Shown: piece by piece, positions 25,087-33,650 of the stretch
Numbering within the stretch: position 1 is the stretch's first letter
Layout of the letters: each line of letters opens with the position of its first letter
The notes under the pieces: generated by a model
What the model was told of the DNA's origin: nothing
Seen by the model: only the letters and a program-made list of their open reading frames with translations
The model's database searches: none
Assembly: GCF_010500845.1 (NCBI RefSeq)
Contig: NZ_JAAAMI010000003.1
Location: forward strand, 421,157-485,156
Direction: 5' to 3'
Length of the DNA: 64,000 bases
From: Flagellimonas sediminis
GTDB lineage: Bacteria > Bacteroidota > Bacteroidia > Flavobacteriales > Flavobacteriaceae
Position numbers and translations under genes: made by a program

Positions 25087-27051
25087 ATGAAGAAAATAAC
25101 CCTTCTCCTACTGCTTTTCCAAGGGGCTTTGCTCCTCGGGCAACAAATCGAGTTTGGAAAATTGACCTTGGAGGACGGAAAATTTTCAATCTATGAAAAA
25201 GATACCACTGCTCACGCGGTTTATCTTTATGAAAAAGGAGAAAATTATTTTGAGGTACAAAGGGGATACATTTTTTTGATCACAAAGTACCATGCCAAGA
25301 AAAAGATTCTTGACAAACAAGGATTTTCGGAAGCGGAAATAACCATTCCTTACTACCATAACGAGGAAAGGACCGAAAAAGTGATCAATATTAGGGCCTT
25401 GACCCATAATGATGGTGTTAAGTTCGGTGTCAATCAAGAGACCATTTATGATGCAGATATAAATGAACGTTGGTCCGAAAAGCGTTTTACATTCCCGAAT
25501 GTGCAAGAGGGCTCCATTTTGGAATATACCTATGAAATTCAATCCCCGTTTTTGTATAATTTGAACGGATGGGACTTTCAGGAAAATATTCCAAAGGTAT
25601 ACACAGAGTATAATGCCAAGATACCTGGGAATTATAGGTACAATAGGGCATTGATAGGCGAATTGAAACTGGATGTAAATGATGCCACTGTGCAAAAGAA
25701 TTGTTTCCAGCTTCCAAATAGTCCTGCAAAACCGGCCGATTGTGAGGTGCTCAAGTACGTAATGAAGGACGTGCCTGCATTCAAGGAAGATGAGGAATAT
25801 ATGCTTTCTCCAAAAAATTACCGGTCCAGACTGGAATTTGAACTTTCGGAATTTCTTGGGTTCAATGGAATAAACCAAAAGTTCACCAAAACGTGGAAAG
25901 ATGTCGATCGGGAATTTAAATCTGATCGGGACATTGGCGGGCAGTTGCGTAAAAAGAATTTTTTTGAAAAAAATGTCCCTCTGGAAATCATTGCCGGAAA
26001 TGAGGATGCACTGACAAAGGCCAATAAAATCTATGATTTTGTAAAAAACCATTATACCTGGAACGAAAAATTCGGTGTACTGAGGGACAATAGGGTAAAG
26101 CAGGCCTTTGAGACAAAATTGGGAAATGTGGCAGAGATCAATATCACCTTGATCAACCTTTTGAATGCCGCCGATATTAAGACCGATGTGATGATGATGT
26201 CCACCCGTGCCCATGGCATGCCCAAAAAAAGTCATCCGGTCATGTCCGACTTCAATTATCTGGTAGCCAAAACGGAAATCGATGGGATTACCTATCTTTT
26301 GGATGCCACCGAAAAGGAATTGCCATTTGGGATGCTTCCCTATCGATGCCTCAATTACTATGGGAGGGTAATGGATTTTGATGGGGATAGCTATTGGTTT
26401 GACATTGAACCTGAAAAATTGAACGGTAGGGCCATACGTCTTCAAATGGAACTTGATTTTGAGAAGGGTATAGGCAGTGGGGAATTTGATGAAATTTCGG
26501 ATGGATATGAGGCCATTTTCAAGAAAGAACATTTGGGTTCCATGTCCGAAGAGGAATACATTGAAAAGATCGAAGAGGATACGAACGATGATTTTTTGAT
26601 CAAAACTTATCTGATTGATAAAGAAAAGTCCAATGATAAGCGGTTGGCAGAAAACTACACTTTTGAACTGGAAAATTTAGGAAAAGGGCAAACCGTTTAT
26701 TTCAATCCCTTTGTAATCCGGTATTTTAAGACCAATCCCTTTAAGGTAGAATCAAGGTATTATCCTGTGGATTTTGGATTTTTAAGGTCCTATAAATATT
26801 TTGCGAACATAAAGATTCCTGCAGGTTACAAAGTAAAAAGCATACCTGAACCCGTCAATATTGGAATGCCTGACAACAGTGGGATCATGAGGTTTAATTG
26901 TACCGCGACCCAAGATATGGTCATGGTACAGTTCACCCTTCAACTTAAATACACCCAATATACCAGTGCGGGATATGCCTATATAAAGGAATTTTTTGAA
27001 AATGCCGTTTTGGTGCAAAACAAAAACTTCCTTGTTTTTGAAAAGGAATAG
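25087..27051 (+). CDS. DUF3857 domain protein with transglutaminase-like core (third of three)
   Basis: This 654-residue paralogue of the preceding gene has a signal ending ALLLGQ, a DUF3857 domain (FTFPNVQEGSILEYTYEI near residue 140) and a transglutaminase-like core (about 310-410; IYDFVKNHYTWNEKFG). The catalytic Cys region reads FETKLGNVAEINITLINLL, again without the cysteine, followed by MSTRAHGMPKK. It has the same domain order and length as the gene before it and probably arose by tandem duplication. I found no terminator between the three genes, so they look like one operon ending here. Function unknown. Confidence 0.82.
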   Translation: MKKITLLLLLFQGALLLGQQIEFGKLTLEDGKFSIYEKDTTAHAVYLYEKGENYFEVQRGYIFLITKYHAKKKILDKQGFSEAEITIPYYHNEERTEKVINIRALTHNDGVKFGVNQETIYDADINERWSEKRFTFPNVQEGSILEYTYEIQSPFLYNLNGWDFQENIPKVYTEYNAKIPGNYRYNRALIGELKLDVNDATVQKNCFQLPNSPAKPADCEVLKYVMKDVPAFKEDEEYMLSPKNYRSRLEFELSEFLGFNGINQKFTKTWKDVDREFKSDRDIGGQLRKKNFFEKNVPLEIIAGNEDALTKANKIYDFVKNHYTWNEKFGVLRDNRVKQAFETKLGNVAEINITLINLLNAADIKTDVMMMSTRAHGMPKKSHPVMSDFNYLVAKTEIDGITYLLDATEKELPFGMLPYRCLNYYGRVMDFDGDSYWFDIEPEKLNGRAIRLQMELDFEKGIGSGEFDEISDGYEAIFKKEHLGSMSEEEYIEKIEEDTNDDFLIKTYLIDKEKSNDKRLAENYTFELENLGKGQTVYFNPFVIRYFKTNPFKVESRYYPVDFGFLRSYKYFANIKIPAGYKVKSIPEPVNIGMPDNSGIMRFNCTATQDMVMVQFTLQLKYTQYTSAGYAYIKEFFENAVLVQNKNFLVFEKE

Positions 27052-27069
27052 CAATTGGCAAATGGTACT

Positions 27070-27077
27070 TACCTTTG
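27070..27077 (+). promoter_or_regulatory. Candidate -7 element of mazG
   Basis: TACCTTTG fits TAnnTTTG exactly and lies 36 bases before the mazG ATG. No TTG is at the expected -33 distance (the nearest, at 27055, is too close). Confidence 0.4.
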
Positions 27078-27113
27078 TGAAATAATTGGGGTATTTCCGA
27101 CTAAATCAAAACA

Positions 27114-27440
27114 ATGGACATAGCAAACGCACAAAAGGCTGTTGATGAATGGATCCAAAACCACGGGGTTCGCTATTTTAACGAACTTACCAATATGGCC
27201 CAACTTACTGAAGAAGTGGGTGAAGTGGCCCGAATCATTGCCAGACGCTATGGAGAGCAAAGCGAAAAGGAATCCGATAAGGCCAAGGACCTTGGGGAGG
27301 AACTGGCCGATGTGATCTTTGTGGTCCTTTGTTTGGCCAACCAAACCGGTATAGATCTTCAGGCTGCTTTCGATAAAAAATTGGATTTGAAGACCAAACG
27401 CGATCACGACCGTCATCAGAATAACAAAAAGCTCAAATAA
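27114..27440 (+). CDS. MazG-like nucleotide pyrophosphohydrolase
   Basis: The 108-residue all-alpha NTP pyrophosphatase shows the MazG metal motif: EEVGEV (ExxE) in the first helix pair and EELADV (ExxD) in the second. Single-domain members of this size hydrolyse non-canonical or excess dNTPs, and the exact substrate is not predictable. The C-terminal tail is highly charged (KTKRDHDRHQNNKKLK). A palindrome lies directly downstream and then aroA. Confidence 0.88.
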   Translation: MDIANAQKAVDEWIQNHGVRYFNELTNMAQLTEEVGEVARIIARRYGEQSEKESDKAKDLGEELADVIFVVLCLANQTGIDLQAAFDKKLDLKTKRDHDRHQNNKKLK

Positions 27441-27443
27441 AGT

Positions 27444-27461
27444 TATCCCCTTAAGGGGATA
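27444..27461. other. Perfect 18-bp palindrome between mazG and aroA
   Basis: TATCCCCTTAAGGGGATA reads the same on both strands. It begins 4 bases after the mazG stop. As RNA it gives a seven-pair stem with loop TTAA, and a run of six T follows about ten bases later (27471). It may be a weak mazG terminator or a protein-binding site for the aroA promoter region. Confidence 0.5.
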
Positions 27462-27482
27462 GTAGGGCCGTTTTTTCTAGTT

Positions 27483-28739
27483 TTGGAGTTTCATTCAAAC
27501 CCAAGAAAATTGAGACTTCAGCTTTCCGCACCATCCAATAAAAATATCCAAAAGGCAATTCAGATCACGGGCTCCAAAAGTGAGACCAACCGCTCTTTGT
27601 TGCTCCAAGCCCTGTTTCCGAATATCAAGATCAAGAATTTATCCAATTCCGATGACGGAGAGGTAATGCAAAAAGGATTGTTGATCTCAGAAGGGGAGGT
27701 GGACATTCACCATGCCGGAACGGCCATGCGCTTTTTAACGGCCTATTTTGCTTCGCAGCCGGGAAAAGAAGTGGTGTTAACAGGTTCCTCCAGAATGCAA
27801 GAAAGACCTATTCAGGTTTTGGTGGAGGCACTTCAAGCTTTGGGTGCTGATATCAGATACATGAAAAATGAAGGGTATCCACCGATAAAGATTTCGGGGA
27901 AAAAATTGAAGCAGTCCAAAGTATCCCTTCCAGCCAACATCAGTAGCCAATACATTTCAGCTTTGTTGTTGATCGCTCCCAGTTTGAAGAATGGTCTGGA
28001 ATTGGAACTCATCGGTAAGATCACTTCGGTCCCCTACATAAAAATGACGTTGGGATTGTTGGAGCAAATTGGAGTTTCTACTTCTTTTAACGACAATAAA
28101 ATTACAGTGGAGCCTTTGGAAAATATCGAGGAAACCACTTTGGTGGTGGAATCGGATTGGAGCTCGGCCAGTTATTTTTACAGTATAGTGGCCATGTGCG
28201 AAGTGGGTACCAAGATCCAACTTTCATCCTACAAGCAAAACTCCTTGCAGGGCGATAGTGTACTCTCTAAAATTTATCAGGATTTTGGCGTGGAGACCCA
28301 ATATGGCAAGAACACCATGGTCCTTTCCAAAGCAAATGATAGCCTACCAAATACCGTCAATTACGATCTTTCCAACGCCCCGGACATCGCCCAGACCATT
28401 GCGGTAACATGCTTGGGATTGGGTATGGGTTGCCATTTGACAGGACTTCATACGTTGCCGATCAAAGAAACAGATCGTTTGGCGGCGTTACGGACCGAGC
28501 TTTCCAAGTTTGGGGCAAAAGTGGAAATTGATGCAGAGAGCTTAACCCTACGACCGTTATCCACCTTGAACAGTGGAATAGCCATCGATACTTACAACGA
28601 CCACAGAATGGCCATGGCTTTTGGTCCGCTGGCGCTAAAGGTAGGCCTGATGGTCAACGATGCCGGTGTGGTCTCCAAGTCGTATCCGGACTATTGGAAC
28701 GACCTCAAAACCCTTGGATTCGAAATCCAGGAAATGTAA
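27483..28739 (+). CDS. aroA: 3-phosphoshikimate 1-carboxyvinyltransferase (EPSP synthase)
   Basis: The 418-residue enzyme joins shikimate-3-phosphate and PEP in the sixth shikimate step. Visible active-site motifs are GSKSETNR, HAGTAMRFLTA, QERP, SSQYISALL, APDIAQTIA, KETDRLAAL and NDHRMAMAF. In the loop that is NAGTAMRPL in E. coli, the Pro is replaced by Phe and the Asn by His, a Bacteroidota-type variant. TTG 27483 is used because the first ATG in frame is about 60 codons further on, inside the fold. It is followed by queA with its own promoter. It is separate from the Phe/Tyr operon at 14362. Confidence 0.93.
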   Translation: MEFHSNPRKLRLQLSAPSNKNIQKAIQITGSKSETNRSLLLQALFPNIKIKNLSNSDDGEVMQKGLLISEGEVDIHHAGTAMRFLTAYFASQPGKEVVLTGSSRMQERPIQVLVEALQALGADIRYMKNEGYPPIKISGKKLKQSKVSLPANISSQYISALLLIAPSLKNGLELELIGKITSVPYIKMTLGLLEQIGVSTSFNDNKITVEPLENIEETTLVVESDWSSASYFYSIVAMCEVGTKIQLSSYKQNSLQGDSVLSKIYQDFGVETQYGKNTMVLSKANDSLPNTVNYDLSNAPDIAQTIAVTCLGLGMGCHLTGLHTLPIKETDRLAALRTELSKFGAKVEIDAESLTLRPLSTLNSGIAIDTYNDHRMAMAFGPLALKVGLMVNDAGVVSKSYPDYWNDLKTLGFEIQEM

Positions 28740-28762
28740 GGGTCATTTAATCACGGTTTTAC

Positions 28763-28794
28763 TTGACATCCCCTATCACGAGGTTGTATATTTG
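28763..28794 (+). promoter_or_regulatory. Promoter of queA
   Basis: TTG (28763-28765), a 21-base spacer and TATATTTG (28787-28794) fit the Bacteroidota consensus at both boxes. The queA ATG is 33 bases downstream. This is the best promoter match in the window. Confidence 0.7.
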
Positions 28795-28826
28795 CCCCTC
28801 TTTTAAAAAATCCAAATAAAGCATAG

Positions 28827-29876
28827 ATGAAATTATCAAACTTCAATTTTGAATTGCCTAAGGAACTATTGGCCGAATATCCTGCGGAGAACAGGGACGA
28901 ATCCAAACTAATGGTAATCCACAGGGATTCTGGAAAAATTGAGCATAGAATGTTCAAGGACCTAATCGATTATTTTGATGAAGGTGACGTAATGGTCTTG
29001 AACAATACCAAGGTATTTCCTGCGCGTTTGTACGGAAACAAGGAAAAAACAGGGGCACGTATTGAAGTATTTTTGTTGCGTGAACTAAACCAAGAACAAC
29101 GCCTTTGGGACGTTTTGGTGGATCCTGCCCGTAAGATTCGTATAGGGAACAAGCTCTATTTTGGGGATGATGAAAGTTTGGTGGCAGAGGTGATCGATAA
29201 TACCACATCAAGGGGAAGAACACTTCGTTTCCTTTATGATGGTTCTTACACCGATTTTAGAAGAAAATTGAGGGAATTGGGAGAAACCCCGCTTCCAAAA
29301 TATATCAAAAGGGAAGTAACCCCTGATGACGAGGAACGTTACCAGACCATTTATGCCAAACATGAAGGTGCCGTGGCCGCTCCAACCGCAGGACTTCACT
29401 TTTCCAAGCATTTGTTGAAGCGTTTGGAGATCAAGGGTATTAATTTTGCAGAAGTGACACTTCACGTAGGTTTGGGAACCTTCAACCCTGTTGAGGTGGA
29501 AGATTTGTCCAAGCACAAAATGGATAGTGAGGAATTGGTCATCGATGAAAAGGCCACCGAAGTGGTGAACAAGGCCAAAGTCGGTAAAAAGAAGATTTGT
29601 GCAGTAGGGACTACCGTTATGCGCGGTTTGGAAAGTGCTGTTTCATCGGAACAAACGCTGAATACTTTTGAAGGTTGGACCAACAAGTTCATTTTTCCAC
29701 CCTACGATTTCAGTATTGCAAACTGCATGATCACCAATTTCCATTTGCCAAAATCAACTTTGTTGATGATGGTATCTGCCTTTGCCGGTCATGATTTGAT
29801 TAAAAAAGCATACAAACAGGCTATTTTGGAGGGGTACCGTTTTTACTCTTACGGAGATGCCATGTTGATTCTTTAA
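28827..29876 (+). CDS. queA: S-adenosylmethionine:tRNA ribosyltransferase-isomerase
   Basis: The 349-residue protein is the standard QueA length. It transfers and rearranges the ribosyl part of AdoMet onto preQ1 in tRNA to form epoxyqueuosine. Typical motifs are the N-terminal [44 protein letters not shown] and [17 protein letters not shown]. It is flanked by a strong promoter and a terminator, so it is probably a single-gene unit. No other queuosine genes are in this window. Confidence 0.96.
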   Translation: MKLSNFNFELPKELLAEYPAENRDESKLMVIHRDSGKIEHRMFKDLIDYFDEGDVMVLNNTKVFPARLYGNKEKTGARIEVFLLRELNQEQRLWDVLVDPARKIRIGNKLYFGDDESLVAEVIDNTTSRGRTLRFLYDGSYTDFRRKLRELGETPLPKYIKREVTPDDEERYQTIYAKHEGAVAAPTAGLHFSKHLLKRLEIKGINFAEVTLHVGLGTFNPVEVEDLSKHKMDSEELVIDEKATEVVNKAKVGKKKICAVGTTVMRGLESAVSSEQTLNTFEGWTNKFIFPPYDFSIANCMITNFHLPKSTLLMMVSAFAGHDLIKKAYKQAILEGYRFYSYGDAMLIL

Positions 29877-29895
29877 TAGAACCGTTTTACAAATT

Positions 29896-29932
29896 AAAAA
29901 TCCCGTTGGTCCTTAACCGAACGGGATTTTTT
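29896..29932 (+). terminator. Terminator of queA
   Basis: AAAAATCCCGTT pairs with AACGGGATTTTT, extended by GGT/ACC after one bulged G, and is followed by T residues. It is 19 bases after the queA stop. Confidence 0.88.
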
Positions 29933-29949
29933 CTTGATTATCTTTAAGT

Positions 29950-30990
29950 GTGGAAACCAAAAAGAAAGACATACGGGCATTGACCAAGGAACAACTCCGC
30001 AATTTTTTTGTGGAGCAGGGCGATAAGGCCTTTCGTGGCAACCAGGTCTACGAATGGCTTTGGCAAAAATCTGCCCATTCCTTTCATGCGATGACCAATG
30101 TTTCCAAGGAAACCCGGCAGATGTTGGAAGACCATTTTGTGATCAATCACATCCGGGTGGATCAAATGCAGCGTAGCTCGGATGGTACCATCAAAAATGC
30201 GGTTCGTTTGCATGATGGTCTGGTGGTGGAATCGGTTCTTATTCCGACAGCAACCCGTACCACAGCCTGCGTTTCTAGTCAAGTGGGATGTAGTTTGGAT
30301 TGTAGGTTCTGTGCCACGGCACGTATGAAAAGGATGCGGAACTTGAATGCCGATGAGATCTATGACCAAGTGGTGGCCATCGACAATGAAAGCCGATTGT
30401 ACCACGACCGTCCGTTGAGCAATATCGTTTTTATGGGCATGGGCGAACCTTTGATGAACTACAATAATGTGTTGAAGGCCATCGAGATGATCACCTCTCC
30501 CGAAGGATTGGGCATGTCTCCCAAACGGATTACGGTTTCTACCTCCGGGGTTCCCAAGATGATCAGAAAAATGGCCGATGAAGAGGTGAAGTTTGGATTG
30601 GCCGTTTCCCTGCACTCCGCCATTGATGAGGTACGGACATCAATCATGCCCTTTAATGCCAATTTTCCCTTGAAAGATCTTAGGGAAGCACTGGAATATT
30701 GGTACAGCAAGACCAAAAATCGCATTACGTATGAATATGTGGTTTGGAAAGGCATCAATGATACCCAGGAAGCCGTGGATGCCCTGGTGAAGTTTTGCAA
30801 GTTTGCGCCGTCCAAGGTCAATTTAATTGAATACAATCCCATAGATGATGACGAATTTCAACAAGCATCCGATGCTGCAGTGGCCATGTACCAGAACACT
30901 TTGGAAAGAAATGGCATTACCGTCACCGTCAGAAGATCAAGAGGAAAGGATATTGACGCAGCTTGTGGGCAATTGGCGAACAAACAGTAA
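29950..30990 (+). CDS. rlmN: 23S rRNA (adenine-2503-C2)-methyltransferase RlmN
   Basis: The 346-residue radical-SAM enzyme methylates C2 of A2503 in 23S rRNA and A37 in some tRNAs. The iron-sulfur cluster motif is C-S-L-D-C-R-F-C. GMGEPLMNY, STSGVPKMI and the C-terminal GKDIDAACGQL, with the catalytic cysteine, complete the signature. The GTG at 29950 gives the usual N-terminus (KKDIRALTKEQLRNFF). It is a member of the RlmN rather than the Cfr resistance branch on its overall features, though a tree would be needed to be strict. Confidence 0.93.
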   Translation: METKKKDIRALTKEQLRNFFVEQGDKAFRGNQVYEWLWQKSAHSFHAMTNVSKETRQMLEDHFVINHIRVDQMQRSSDGTIKNAVRLHDGLVVESVLIPTATRTTACVSSQVGCSLDCRFCATARMKRMRNLNADEIYDQVVAIDNESRLYHDRPLSNIVFMGMGEPLMNYNNVLKAIEMITSPEGLGMSPKRITVSTSGVPKMIRKMADEEVKFGLAVSLHSAIDEVRTSIMPFNANFPLKDLREALEYWYSKTKNRITYEYVVWKGINDTQEAVDALVKFCKFAPSKVNLIEYNPIDDDEFQQASDAAVAMYQNTLERNGITVTVRRSRGKDIDAACGQLANKQ

Positions 30991-31162
30991 TCAATGGTTA
31001 ATTAACAATTAACATAGCCTTTCACCCTTCACCCTTACCTCCAACATCAACCCCAATCATCGATACTTTTAGACCTCTGTCTTAAAACTTAAGACTTCCT
31101 ACTTTTTACTGTTTCATTTTCTTTACTTTTAGGCTTTCAAAACCAAACGCCAAAACAGACCG

Positions 31163-32137
31163 TTGAAAATTGTTTCGCAGATACGGGAACCCATAGAACA
31201 GGAGATGGAACTTTTTGAGGAGAAATTCCACAAATCCATGCAGTCCAAAGTGGCACTGTTCAATAGGATCACTTATTATATCGTGAATAGGAAGGGCAAG
31301 CAAATGCGCCCCATGTTCGTGTTTCTTACCGCAAAATTACTTAATGGCAAAGTCAACGAGCGAACCTATACCGGGGCTTCCATCATCGAGTTGATCCATA
31401 CGGCCAGTTTAGTGCATGATGATGTGGTAGACGATAGTGACAAACGCCGTGGATTTTTTTCCATCAATGCCCTATGGAAAAACAAGATTGCTGTTTTGGT
31501 GGGCGATTTCCTTTTCTCAAAAGGGTTGTTGGTTTCGCTGGAAAACAAGGATTATGATTTGCTCCATATTATTTCCAATGCGGTTCGTGATATGAGCGAA
31601 GGGGAATTGCTCCAAATTGAGAAAGCCAGGCTTTTGGATATCACCGAAGAGGTTTACTACGATATCATCCGACAAAAAACGGCTACCTTAATTGCAGCTT
31701 GTTGCAGCATGGGAGCCTGTTCGGTGAGGCCGGATTCCGATGAGGTGGAAACCTTTAGGAAATTTGGGGAACTCTGCGGTATGGCCTTCCAGATAAAGGA
31801 CGACCTTTTTGATTACGGTGCCGAAATGATTGGCAAGCCCACGGGTATCGATATCAAAGAACAAAAAATGACCCTTCCATTGATCTATGCCCTTAACCAA
31901 AGCGATTCTGAAAAGAAAAGATGGTTGATCAATTCCATCAAAAACCATAACAAGAACAAAAAGCGGGTTAAGGAAGTCATCGAATACGTAAAGCAACAAG
32001 GTGGCTTGGAATATGCGGTGACCAAAATGTTGGAGTTTAAGGATGAAGCCTTGGCCATTTTGGATAATTACCCAGATTCCGAATACAAAAGTTCCCTTAC
32101 GTTGATGGTCAACTATGTGGTGGACCGTAAAAAATGA
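31163..32137 (+). CDS. Polyprenyl (all-trans) diphosphate synthase
   Basis: The 324-residue trans-prenyltransferase has the first Asp-rich motif D86-D87-V-V-D90 and the second D213-D214-L-F-D217. It also has GKQMRP at the IPP-binding site. It condenses IPP units onto an allylic diphosphate; in this lineage the product is probably the side chain of menaquinone, but chain length is not readable with certainty. TTG 31163 is preferred because the segment KIVSQIREPIEQEMELFE matches the family N-terminus, while ATG 31202 would remove it. The preceding gap (30991-31162) holds only short A/T-rich repeats. Confidence 0.88.
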   Translation: MKIVSQIREPIEQEMELFEEKFHKSMQSKVALFNRITYYIVNRKGKQMRPMFVFLTAKLLNGKVNERTYTGASIIELIHTASLVHDDVVDDSDKRRGFFSINALWKNKIAVLVGDFLFSKGLLVSLENKDYDLLHIISNAVRDMSEGELLQIEKARLLDITEEVYYDIIRQKTATLIAACCSMGACSVRPDSDEVETFRKFGELCGMAFQIKDDLFDYGAEMIGKPTGIDIKEQKMTLPLIYALNQSDSEKKRWLINSIKNHNKNKKRVKEVIEYVKQQGGLEYAVTKMLEFKDEALAILDNYPDSEYKSSLTLMVNYVVDRKK

Positions 32138-32243
32138 TTTTAATCATTTGTAAATCAATTTATTGCAAAAAAATTTAAATTCCAGGCAACCTTGCCTAAA
32201 CTCTTTCCGTCTATTTAGATAGAAACACTATTGAAACCAGACT

Positions 32244-32813
32244 TTGAAGATTATATCCTTATATAACAACGAAAGCCAATGGATCAAAAGATCGATCAAG
32301 GGTGATCAACAGGCCCAAAGGTTGTTGTATGAAAGATATGCTCCAAAAATGTTGAGTGTTTGCCGACAGTACATCAAGGATCTTCATTTTGCCGAGGATG
32401 TGATGATTAACGGGTTCATCAAAGTTTTTCAAAACTTGGAAGCCTTTAAAGGTTTGGGAAGTTTTGAAGGCTGGATTCGGACCATTATGGTGCGGGAAAG
32501 CATTAACCACCTCCGTAAAAAACAGTTCGTGGTCTATGATGAAGAGCTGTTTGAAGTGCAACATGAAGGGAACCACCAAGGTGGTGAACTTTTAGATGTG
32601 GAATATGTGCAGCATTTGATCGATGCACTGCCTGAGGGATACAAGACTGTTTTTCTGTTGTATGCCATTGAAGGGTATGGGCACCAAGAGATTGCCAAAA
32701 TGCTGGAGATTTCGGAAGGAACTTCAAAATCGCAGCTGTTCAAGGCCAGAAAAATGCTTCAAGAAAATTTGACTTTAAAGGGAATGTCGCCCAAATCAAA
32801 ATCGGGTAAATAA
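32244..32813 (+). CDS. ECF-type RNA polymerase sigma factor
   Basis: The 189-residue sigma-70 family protein has region 2 (about 28-90; DLHFAEDVMINGFIKVF, then GWIRTIMVRESIN) and region 4 (about 125-175; LPEGYKTVFLLYAIEGYGHQEIAKML). No regions 1 or 3 are present, which makes it an extracytoplasmic-function type. The start is TTG 32244, since the first ATG lies inside region 2. The gene 11 bases downstream encodes a membrane protein that looks like an anti-sigma factor, and an outer-membrane protein gene follows. What it responds to is unknown. Confidence 0.9.
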   Translation: MKIISLYNNESQWIKRSIKGDQQAQRLLYERYAPKMLSVCRQYIKDLHFAEDVMINGFIKVFQNLEAFKGLGSFEGWIRTIMVRESINHLRKKQFVVYDEELFEVQHEGNHQGGELLDVEYVQHLIDALPEGYKTVFLLYAIEGYGHQEIAKMLEISEGTSKSQLFKARKMLQENLTLKGMSPKSKSGK

Positions 32814-32824
32814 AAGAATTAGAT

Positions 32825-33562
32825 ATGGACAAACTGGAAAAACATATCAAAGAAAAATTGGAGGGTCGTACCATAACCCCTTCACCGGGAGCATGGGAAA
32901 AGATTGCGGGACAGATTTCCATTCAACCTAAAAAGAAAGGGAGAAAGTGGTATCCGCTTGCCATTGCGGCCAGTTTTGTTGGCATTTTATTGGTTTCCAT
33001 ACTGTTTTTTACCTCGGAACCAAACAAGGAAGCACAAATTCAAGTAGTGGAAGAAAACCCTGGGAAAACTGATGTAAACCATGATGTTGAGACTCGACCC
33101 ATTGAGTTGATCCAAAAGGAACAGCTGAATGTTGGAGAAGTGGAGGTTGCGAAATCGGAACCAGAACCAATTCTTCCAGAAAGTCGGAAAGAACAAGTGG
33201 AACTACCGAAATCCGAATCTGTTTTGGCGCAACAGGAAACCAAACTTCCTGTTGAAGATGAACGAATGAAAAAATCCGAGGGGCTCATTTTTCAAAAGGT
33301 GGAAGAGGTAGTGGCCCAAGTAGAAATAATGGAGTCGTTACAGCATAATGTCAGTGATGCCGAGGTGGATTCGTTGCTTCGCGCTGCCCAGAAACAGATT
33401 TTGACCGATAAACTTTTTGCCCAGGATGGCACCGTGGACGCAATGGACCTGTTGGCAGAGGTGGAAGACGAACTTGACGAAACGTTTCGAGACCAAATAT
33501 TCGATGCACTCAAAGACGGTTACCTAAAATTACGTACTGCGGTGGCTGACCGGAACAATTAA
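32825..33562 (+). CDS. Single-span membrane protein, possible anti-sigma factor
   Basis: The 245-residue protein has a short N-terminal cytoplasmic part (about 1-40) with the segment PSPGAWEKIAGQI, one membrane helix (about 44-63), and a long Glu/Gln/Val-rich periplasmic region with no clear fold. This layout, together with the position directly after an ECF sigma factor, matches the anti-sigma-like proteins of Bacteroidota. There is no classical zinc-binding anti-sigma motif. The role is an inference from context. It might instead connect the sigma factor to the outer-membrane protein encoded next. Confidence 0.7.
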   Translation: MDKLEKHIKEKLEGRTITPSPGAWEKIAGQISIQPKKKGRKWYPLAIAASFVGILLVSILFFTSEPNKEAQIQVVEENPGKTDVNHDVETRPIELIQKEQLNVGEVEVAKSEPEPILPESRKEQVELPKSESVLAQQETKLPVEDERMKKSEGLIFQKVEEVVAQVEIMESLQHNVSDAEVDSLLRAAQKQILTDKLFAQDGTVDAMDLLAEVEDELDETFRDQIFDALKDGYLKLRTAVADRNN

Positions 33563-33597
33563 AATTATTCATCAATCAACAAAGATTTTCCTGGTTT

Positions 33598-33621
33598 CCT
33601 GCCCAGCACCAGTTGGGCAGG
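33598..33621 (+). other. Hairpin upstream of the outer-membrane protein gene
   Basis: CCTGCCCA (33598-33605) and TGGGCAGG (33614-33621) form a perfect eight-pair GC-rich stem with an eight-base loop. It lies 29 bases before ATG 33651 and has no T run, so it is not an ordinary terminator. It may stabilise the downstream message or limit read-through. Confidence 0.45.
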
Positions 33622-33650
33622 GAGTGGAAATCTATAATCCAAAAACAATC

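Noticed and set aside
25186..26532. A 448-codon open frame on the minus strand, antisense to the third DUF3857 gene
   Set aside because: The translation is rich in His, Ile, Phe and Gly runs typical of the reverse complement of a coding region, has no recognisable domain, and lies entirely inside a well-supported gene.
30991..31162. Short direct and inverted repeats (TTCACCC units, GTCTTAA/TTAAGAC) before the polyprenyl synthase gene
   Set aside because: They are too short and too A/T-rich to distinguish from background and do not make a CRISPR or mobile-element pattern.
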